Origin: UBA668 sp046052275
GTDB lineage: Bacteria > Actinomycetota > Acidimicrobiia > Acidimicrobiales > Ilumatobacteraceae
Length of the DNA: 18,838 bases
Direction: 5' to 3'
Assembly (NCBI GenBank): GCA_046052275.1
Contig: JBJOMQ010000025.1
Span: 1-18,838, forward strand
Notes under the pieces: model-generated
The model's input: the letters and a program-made list of their open reading frames with translations, nothing else
Database searches by the model: none
Told to the model about the DNA's origin: nothing
Translations under genes and position numbers: made by a program
Part shown: positions 13,706 through 18,838 of the stretch, one piece after another
How the letters are laid out: every line of letters starts with the position of its first letter
Position numbering within the stretch: the first letter of the stretch is position 1

Positions 13706-15010
13706 ATGCCAGCAATTCGGGCCACCGGCCTCCCGGCGGATGCCCCGCTGACACTCGCCTATCTCACGTACCGCGGCAAGCCGCACGTCGGTGGCCAGGG
13801 TGTCTACACGAGACACCTCACCAAGGCCCTCGTCGACCTCGGCCACACCGTCGAGGTGTTCGGTGGGCAGCCGTACCCGGTGCTCGACGAGCGCATCCAG
13901 ATGCATCGCATGCCGAGCCTCGACCTCTGGAACGACCACTACCCCGGCCGGTTCCCGGCCTACTGGGAGATCAAGTCGGCCGGCGACGTCGCCGAGGTGG
14001 CCTGCCATCTGAAGGGCACCTTCGGCGAGCCACTCGGCTTCAGCGTGCGAATCTGGCAGGAACTCCGCCGCCGCCAGCGCGAGTTCGATCTCGTGCACGA
14101 CAACCAGTGCCTCGGCTACGGGATCCTCGGCGTCGAGCGGATGATGCCCACCATCGTCACCCTCCACCATCCCATCACCCGCGACCGCGCACTCGAGATG
14201 GACCATGCGCCGACGTGGTGGAAGAAGCGCAGCATCGGCCGCTGGTACGGCTTCGTGAAGATGCAGGGCAGAGTCGCCAGCCGGATGCCTCGGGTCGTCG
14301 TGGTCAGCGAGAACAGCATCAAGGACATCCACGCCGACATGGGCGTGGATCTCGACCGGATGCGGCTCGTGCCGGTCGGTGTCGATCCCGACCTGTTCAC
14401 GCCGAAGCCGCACATCGCCCGGCAGCCGGGTCGACTCATCACCACGGCTTCAGCCGACGTGGCGCTGAAGGGCCTCGCTTACCTGCTCGAGGCAATGGCC
14501 AAGCTTCGCACCGAGCGCGAGGTGCGGCTCACCATCATCGGCAAGCCCCGCGCCGGTGCCAGCGCCGACCTCATCGACCGGCTCGGCCTGCGTCCTCACA
14601 TCGACTTCGTCTCGGGCGTACCCGACGAGCGCATCGTCGAGCTCTACGCCGAGGCCGAGCTCGCCGTCGTGCCGAGCCTCTACGAGGGCTTCAGCCTTCC
14701 CGCCATCGAGGCAATGTCCACCGGCATCTGCCTTGTCGCCACCGACGGCGGCGCCCTGCCGGAGGTCACCGGCACCGACGGCGACACCGTGCTGCAGTGC
14801 AAGGCGGGAGATGTCGACTCGCTGGTCGGCGCGCTACGCAGAGGCCTCGAGGACGCCGAGCTGCGCACCAGGGTCGGTGCTGCCGGCCGACAGCGTGTCG
14901 TCGAGCGCTGGAGCTGGCGCCACTGCGCCCAGCTCACCGTCGACCAGTACCGCGAAGTGCTCTCGATGCCCCACAACGTCGAGAAGCTCCGCCGCAACGG
15001 CCGGCTCTGA
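13706..15010 (+). CDS. GT4 family glycosyltransferase (GT-B fold)
   Basis: A 434-residue retaining glycosyltransferase. The N-terminal domain begins with LAYLTYRGKPHVGGQGVYTRHL (17-38 region); its GGQG loop (29-32) lies at the acceptor/donor cleft. The C-terminal domain has ITTASADVALKGLAYLLEAM (about 245-264), the nucleotide-sugar-binding Lys255, and the E-x7-E motif EGFSLPAIE (327-335). Donor and acceptor cannot be read; relatives use UDP- or GDP-sugars on lipid or glycan acceptors. The protein has no transmembrane segment, so it is cytoplasmic or membrane-peripheral. The frame is open far upstream through dtd and the epimerase, but similarity starts only at this ATG. It is the first gene of a cluster with a methyltransferase, a toroid protein and an ALDH. 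Confidence 0.92.
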   Translation: MPAIRATGLPADAPLTLAYLTYRGKPHVGGQGVYTRHLTKALVDLGHTVEVFGGQPYPVLDERIQMHRMPSLDLWNDHYPGRFPAYWEIKSAGDVAEVACHLKGTFGEPLGFSVRIWQELRRRQREFDLVHDNQCLGYGILGVERMMPTIVTLHHPITRDRALEMDHAPTWWKKRSIGRWYGFVKMQGRVASRMPRVVVVSENSIKDIHADMGVDLDRMRLVPVGVDPDLFTPKPHIARQPGRLITTASADVALKGLAYLLEAMAKLRTEREVRLTIIGKPRAGASADLIDRLGLRPHIDFVSGVPDERIVELYAEAELAVVPSLYEGFSLPAIEAMSTGICLVATDGGALPEVTGTDGDTVLQCKAGDVDSLVGALRRGLEDAELRTRVGAAGRQRVVERWSWRHCAQLTVDQYREVLSMPHNVEKLRRNGRL

Positions 15011-15022
15011 CCTGAACCCGAC

Positions 15023-15745
15023 ATGCTCACCATTCGATTCGACCGACTCGGCGTCCGCCAGGGCGACCTCGTGCTCGATGCTGGTGCCGGCTTCGGACGG
15101 CACGCATTCGAACTCGCCCGACGCGGCGCCGACGTCGTCGCACTCGACTACGCGGCCGACGAGGTCACCGCCACCCGTGGCACCTTCGGCGCGATGGTTG
15201 AGGCCGGCGAGATCCCGGTCGAACGCTATGTCGGCGTGCTGCAGGGTGATGCCACCCGCCTGCCCTTCGCCGACTCGTCGTTCGACAGGGTGATCACCAG
15301 CGAGGTGCTCGAGCACATCCAGCACGACGTCGATGCCATCGGCGAGCTTGCCCGCGTGCTGCGGCCCGGTGGAACTTTTGCCGCAACCGTTCCCGCCTGG
15401 CTTCCCGAGAAGGTGAACTGGATGCTCAGCGACGAGTACCACGCTCCGAAGGCGGCGGGCGGCCACGTGCGCATCTACAGCGCCACCGAGCTGCGCGCCA
15501 AGCTCCGAACGGCCGGGCTGCGGGTTGTCGGGGCTCACCGCGCCCACGCGCTGCACTCGCCGTACTGGTGGCTGCGCTGTGCTGTCGGCCCGCGCAACGA
15601 GCACCATCCGCTCGTGCGCCGCTATCGGCAGCTCCTCGAATGGGAGATCACCAGCCAGCCGGCGGCGCTTCAGCTCGTCGAGCGTGTCGCCGCGCCAGCG
15701 CTCGGCAAGAGCTACGTCGTCTACGCGGTGAAGGCGCCCGGATGA
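15023..15745 (+). CDS. Class I SAM-dependent methyltransferase (Methyltransf_11 type)
   Basis: A 240-residue Rossmann-fold methyltransferase. Motif I is LDAGAGFGRH (18-27), an acidic residue ending strand 2 is Asp42, GDATRLPF (75-82) is motif II, and SEVLEHI (93-99) with RVLRPGGTF (111-119) is the UbiE-like core. The C-terminal part (about 130-200: EYHAPKAAGGHVRIYS, then HSPYWWLRC) is specific to this subgroup and likely holds the acceptor. The acceptor is unknown; a sugar or lipid hydroxyl is suggested by the neighbouring glycosyltransferase. It starts 12 nt after the glycosyltransferase and overlaps the next gene by ATGA. Confidence 0.9.
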   Translation: MLTIRFDRLGVRQGDLVLDAGAGFGRHAFELARRGADVVALDYAADEVTATRGTFGAMVEAGEIPVERYVGVLQGDATRLPFADSSFDRVITSEVLEHIQHDVDAIGELARVLRPGGTFAATVPAWLPEKVNWMLSDEYHAPKAAGGHVRIYSATELRAKLRTAGLRVVGAHRAHALHSPYWWLRCAVGPRNEHHPLVRRYRQLLEWEITSQPAALQLVERVAAPALGKSYVVYAVKAPG

Positions 15746-16746
15746 CAACCGTGCCGAGCGTCGACGGTGTCATCACCGCCGACGAGATACGCCAGACCGC
15801 CGAGCACATTGCGTCGCTCCAGCTTCCCACCGGGATGATCCCGTGGTTCCCCGGCGGCCACTGCGACCCATGGAACCACGTCGAGACCGCGATGGCCCTC
15901 GACACCGCCGGTCTCCACGACCACGCCGCCCACGCCTACGAATGGCTCGTCGACATCCAACGGCCCGACGGCAGCTGGTGGAACTACTACTTCCCCGACG
16001 GATCCGTCGAGGAGGCCAAGCTCGACACCAACGTGTGCGCCTACGTGGCCACCGGCGCCTGGCATCACTGGAGACTCACGCGCAGCGGAGCATTCCTCGG
16101 CCGCCTCTGGCCCACCGTGCAGCGCTCGCTCGACTGGGTGCTCTCGATGCGGCGCGCCGATGGCAGCGTGCTCTGGGCGTGCGAAGAGCACGAGCGACCG
16201 TGGGACTATGCGCTCCTCACCGGCTCGAGCAGCATTGCCCACGCCCTGCGCTGCGGGGCGCGGCTCGCAGAGGCCGCCGGCGAACGACGCGCCGACTGGA
16301 TCGAGGCAGCCGACCGTCTCGCCGCCCTGGTCGCCGACTCCCCGCATGCATTCGAGCCGAAGGAACGCTGGGCGATGGACTGGTACTACCCGGTACTCGC
16401 CGGCTGCCTCACCGGCGAGCGCGCCGTCGCCCGGCTCGCGGCACAGTGGGACGAGTTCGCCATGGACCGACTCGGCATCCGCTGCGTGAGCGACGAGTCG
16501 TGGGTGACAGCGAGCGAGACGGCCGAGTGCAGCATTGCCCACGCCGTCGTGGGCGATGTCGCCACGGCTGCCGACCTCCTCCGCTGGACACGGCCCCACC
16601 GACTCGACGACGGCTCGTACCTCACCGGCATCGTCTACCCCTCGGGCGAGACGTTCCCGCCGCACGAGACCAGCGCCTACACGGCAGCCGCCGTCATTCT
16701 CGCCGCCGACGCCATCGGCGGAGGGGGCGTGTTCGTGGCAGCATGA
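15742..16746 (+). CDS. Prenyltransferase-like/(alpha/alpha)-toroid protein, function unknown
   Basis: A 334-residue protein made of repeated helical hairpins that look like an (alpha/alpha) barrel. LVDIQRPDGSWWNYYFPDG (69-87) resembles the QW-type repeat of prenyltransferases and terpene cyclases, and VLSMRRADGSVLWA (133-146) is a second, weaker copy. Conserved-looking polar clusters are PGGHCDPWNHVETAMAL (37-53), LDTNVCAYVATGAWHHW (94-110), AMDWYYPVLAG (211-221) and FPPHETSAYTAA (305-316). Proteins like this tend to be named prenyltransferase, but neither a DDxxD nor a DxDD motif is present. A glycan-processing (GH15-like) toroid is an equally good guess given the neighbours. There is no signal peptide, and the ATG at 15742 overlaps the methyltransferase stop. 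Confidence 0.75.
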   Translation: MTTVPSVDGVITADEIRQTAEHIASLQLPTGMIPWFPGGHCDPWNHVETAMALDTAGLHDHAAHAYEWLVDIQRPDGSWWNYYFPDGSVEEAKLDTNVCAYVATGAWHHWRLTRSGAFLGRLWPTVQRSLDWVLSMRRADGSVLWACEEHERPWDYALLTGSSSIAHALRCGARLAEAAGERRADWIEAADRLAALVADSPHAFEPKERWAMDWYYPVLAGCLTGERAVARLAAQWDEFAMDRLGIRCVSDESWVTASETAECSIAHAVVGDVATAADLLRWTRPHRLDDGSYLTGIVYPSGETFPPHETSAYTAAAVILAADAIGGGGVFVAA

Positions 16747-16750
16747 CGGC

Positions 16751-18274
16751 GTGACCCTGCCCACGACCGACTCCCTGGCCGACCTCGCCCGACAGTCCGC
16801 CGCCGCCTGCGGCGTTGCCGACCTGCTCGCTCCCGGCGCTGGGCCACACGCTGTACGGACCCCCATCACCGGCGGCGTGATGGCCTCGCTTGCGGCCGGC
16901 ACCGACCCCGCCAGCGCCGCCGATCGCGCCGCGCAGGCCTTCGTCGCCTGGCGCTCGACCCCCGCACCGCTGCGCGGCGAGCTCGTGCGCCGGTTCGGCG
17001 AGCAACTCCGCGCCCACAAGGCCGACCTCGCCCGCATCGTGCAGCTGGAAGCCGGGAAGATCACCAGCGAGGCACTCGGCGAGGTCCAGGAGATGATCGA
17101 CATCTGCGACTTCGCCGTCGGGCTGAGCCGCCAGCTGCACGGCCTGACCATCTCGAGCGAACGACCCGGACACCGGCTCATGGAGCAATGGCATCCCCTC
17201 GGCCCCACGCTGGTGATCACGGCATTCAACTTCCCCGTTGCCGTCTGGAGCTGGAACACGGCGCTCGCGCTCGTGTGCGGCAACCCGGTCATCTGGAAGC
17301 CGAGCGAGCTCACGCCGCTCACTGCGATTGCGTCGGCGAGCCTGATGCAGCGTGCCGCCGCCGGACTCGACGTTCCCGACCACCTCGTGCAGGTCGTACT
17401 CGGAGATGCCGCTGTCGGTGCCGCACTCGTTGGCCACGAGGGAATCCCCCTCGTCAGCGCAACGGGGTCCACGGCCATGGGGCAGAAGGTGGCACCGGTA
17501 GTCGCCGCACGCTTCGGCCGCAGCATCCTCGAGCTCGGCGGCAACAATGCGGCCATCGTCACCCCGAGTGCCGACATCGAGCTGGTCGCCAGAGGTGCCA
17601 CCTTCGCCGCCGCCGGGACCGCAGGCCAGCGCTGCACCACGTTGCGACGGCTCATCGTGCATCGCACTCGCATCGACGAGGTCGTCGACCGGCTGTCGCG
17701 CGCCTATGCCAGCCTCCCGGTCGGGAGCCCGCTCGATGCGGGCACGCTCGTCGGACCGCTCATCACCCTTCGCGCCTACGAGCAGATGCGCGCCGCGCTC
17801 GAGGCGGCCTGTGCCGATGGCGGCTCGGTGGCAGTGGGCGGCGACCGACAGCTGGCTGACGCCGCCCCCGAGGCCGCCTATGCGCGGCCGGCGATCGTCA
17901 CGATGCGGTCGCAGACCGAGATCGTCCGCACCGAGACGTTTGCGCCGATCCTCTACGTGCTCGGCTACGACTCCTTCGACGAGGCGATCGCACTGCAGAA
18001 CGGAGTGCCCCAGGGGCTGGCCAGCAGCATCTTCACCACCGACGTCCGCGAGGCCGAGCGCTTCTGCAGCGCCGCCGGCAGCGACTGCGGCATCGCCAAC
18101 GTCAACATCGGTCCGAGCGGCGCCGAGATCGGTGGTGCGTTCGGCGGCGAGAAGGCCACCGGTGGCGGACGCGAGAGTGGCAGCGATGCGTGGAAGGCGT
18201 ACATGCGCCGAGCCACCAACACCATCAACTACTCCGACGAGTTGCCGCTCGCCCAGGGAGTGCAGTTCGGCTGA
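16751..18274 (+). CDS. ALDH7-type aldehyde dehydrogenase (L-piperidine-6-carboxylate/alpha-aminoadipate semialdehyde dehydrogenase-like)
   Basis: A 507-residue NAD(P)-dependent aldehyde dehydrogenase from a GTG start 4 nt after the previous stop. TAFNFPVAVWSWN (157-169) carries Asn160; WKPSE (182-186) carries the cofactor-binding Lys183; ELGGNN (261-266) has general base Glu261; GTAGQRCTTLRR (289-300) has nucleophile Cys295; and ETFAP (395-399) has Glu395. The C-terminal GGAFGGEKATGGGRESGSDAW pattern and NYSDELPLAQG are typical of the ALDH7/antiquitin group, which oxidises alpha-aminoadipate semialdehyde in lysine breakdown. No lysine aminotransferase (Lat) is nearby, so the substrate is uncertain. 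Its place at the end of a glycosyltransferase operon is odd. Confidence 0.9.
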   Translation: MTLPTTDSLADLARQSAAACGVADLLAPGAGPHAVRTPITGGVMASLAAGTDPASAADRAAQAFVAWRSTPAPLRGELVRRFGEQLRAHKADLARIVQLEAGKITSEALGEVQEMIDICDFAVGLSRQLHGLTISSERPGHRLMEQWHPLGPTLVITAFNFPVAVWSWNTALALVCGNPVIWKPSELTPLTAIASASLMQRAAAGLDVPDHLVQVVLGDAAVGAALVGHEGIPLVSATGSTAMGQKVAPVVAARFGRSILELGGNNAAIVTPSADIELVARGATFAAAGTAGQRCTTLRRLIVHRTRIDEVVDRLSRAYASLPVGSPLDAGTLVGPLITLRAYEQMRAALEAACADGGSVAVGGDRQLADAAPEAAYARPAIVTMRSQTEIVRTETFAPILYVLGYDSFDEAIALQNGVPQGLASSIFTTDVREAERFCSAAGSDCGIANVNIGPSGAEIGGAFGGEKATGGGRESGSDAWKAYMRRATNTINYSDELPLAQGVQFG

Positions 18275-18288
18275 TGGCCCTCAGCCGA
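18267..18288. terminator. Stem-loop between convergent genes, possible bidirectional terminator
   Basis: Arms TCGGCTGA (18267-18274) and TCAGCCGA (18281-18288) are perfectly complementary, with loop TGGCCC. Each arm contains the stop codon of one gene: the ALDH on plus and the methyltransferase on minus. No T-run follows on either strand, so it may work weakly or with Rho. Confidence 0.35.
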
Positions 18289-18838
18289 TTCGGCGCAGAA
18301 TGCGCAGGCTGCCTGCCTCGCCCACCTGCGTGAAGCGGCCACTCTCGAGCGCCGGCAGGTAGATGCACTCATATGGCGGACGTCCGCCGTCGGCTGGGTC
18401 GGGGAAGACATCGTGGATTGCCAGCGTGCCACCGATGCCGACATGCGGTGTCCAGCACTCGTAGTCGAGCTGTGCCGGCTCGACACCATGCCCGCCGTCG
18501 ATGAACAGGAACGACAGCGGTGCGCGCCACGCCCGGGCGATCGGCGCCGAGTGGCCGACCATCGCCACCACGGAGTCTTCGAGACCGGCATCGTGCACCG
18601 TCGCCCTGAACAGCGGCAGCGTGTCCATCCGGCCGGTGCGCTGATCGACCACGTCAGGGTCGTGATGCTCCCAACCCAGCTGGTTCTCCTCGCTGCCGCG
18701 GTGGTGGTCGACGGCGAACAGCAGCGTGCCGCACCGGCGTGCTGCTGCGCCGAGCCACACTGTCGACCGCCCGCAGTACGAGCCGACCTCGACCATCGGA
18801 AGGCCAGGCAGTGCCCTGCCGGCCTCGGCTGCAGCGGC
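18281..18838 (-). CDS. Class I SAM-dependent methyltransferase (Methyltransf_24/TylF-like), 5' end outside window
   Basis: The minus-strand frame stays open to the window edge, so the N-terminus is missing; the internal ATG at 18796 falls within motif I and is not the real start. Visible parts from that Met are MVEVGSYCGRSTVWLG (motif I), FAVDHHRG (acidic strand-2 end), FLFIDGGHGVEPAQLDYECW (the DGGH motif typical of Methyltransf_24) and GGTLAIHDVFPDP. The DGGH and HD residues could bind a metal, as in TylF/MycF sugar O-methyltransferases, which would suit the adjacent glycosyltransferase cluster. It converges on the ALDH gene with a 6-bp gap. The exact substrate is unknown. Confidence 0.85.
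   Translation of the reverse strand, partial: AAAAEAGRALPGLPMVEVGSYCGRSTVWLGAAARRCGTLLFAVDHHRGSEENQLGWEHHDPDVVDQRTGRMDTLPLFRATVHDAGLEDSVVAMVGHSAPIARAWRAPLSFLFIDGGHGVEPAQLDYECWTPHVGIGGTLAIHDVFPDPADGGRPPYECIYLPALESGRFTQVGEAGSLRILRRIG

Noticed and set aside
15721..17673. 650-codon minus-strand frame opposite the toroid and ALDH genes
   Set aside because: No recognisable domain, while the plus-strand genes there carry full catalytic motifs and tight operon spacing.

Overview
The window is a compact, roughly 68% GC chromosomal segment with almost no intergenic space and many ATGA or GTGA gene overlaps. The gene content fits a high-GC Actinomycetota, most like the Acidimicrobiia (Ilumatobacter-like). 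Pointers are an HelD-type helicase, the hemE-hemH-hemY order, Thr-rich lipoprotein linkers, a sortase beside an Lnt homologue, and promoters placed right at the start codon. This placement is inference. No RNA genes, mobile elements, CRISPR arrays or gene-free stretches over 300 bases were seen. The largest gap is about 124 bp, at 12282-12405.

Layout. 1-357 (+): 3' end of an unfinished gene, possibly a helicase C-terminus. 367-1442 (+): DtxR-type metalloregulator overlapping a small lipoprotein gene. 1432-3600 (-): HelD-like RNA polymerase-associated ATPase, overlapping the lipoprotein tail to tail. 3701-4486 (-): SDR oxidoreductase. 4533-10119 (+): hemE, hemH (coproporphyrin ferrochelatase), hemY/cgoX, a lipid-anchored sortase and an Lnt homologue, mostly coupled by ATGA overlaps. 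12281 down to 10111 (-): PLP aminotransferase, then a D-2-hydroxyacid dehydrogenase, coupled by ATGA. 12843 to 12406 (-): dtd. 12868-13680 (+): aldose-epimerase-like protein, whose start lies 24 bp from the dtd start. 13706-18274 (+): GT4 glycosyltransferase, SAM methyltransferase, a prenyltransferase-like/(alpha/alpha) toroid protein and an ALDH7-type aldehyde dehydrogenase. 18838 to 18281 (-): second SAM methyltransferase, cut by the window end.

How the genes work together. The heme genes carry uroporphyrinogen III to Fe-coproporphyrin in the coproporphyrin-dependent pathway; the last enzyme, ChdC/HemQ, is not here. The same operon continues into envelope functions: a sortase with a lipobox, then an Lnt homologue that could acylate it. 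That Lnt has Ser where the catalytic Cys should be. The GT4-methyltransferase-toroid-ALDH operon looks like an uncharacterised glycan or glycolipid tailoring module.

Two regulatory themes recur. Several genes (hemE, dtd, GT4; more weakly the SDR) have a TANNNT-like -10 hexamer exactly 8 nt before the ATG, as expected for leaderless transcripts. The three convergent gene junctions overlap or nearly abut, and their stop codons lie inside inverted repeats.
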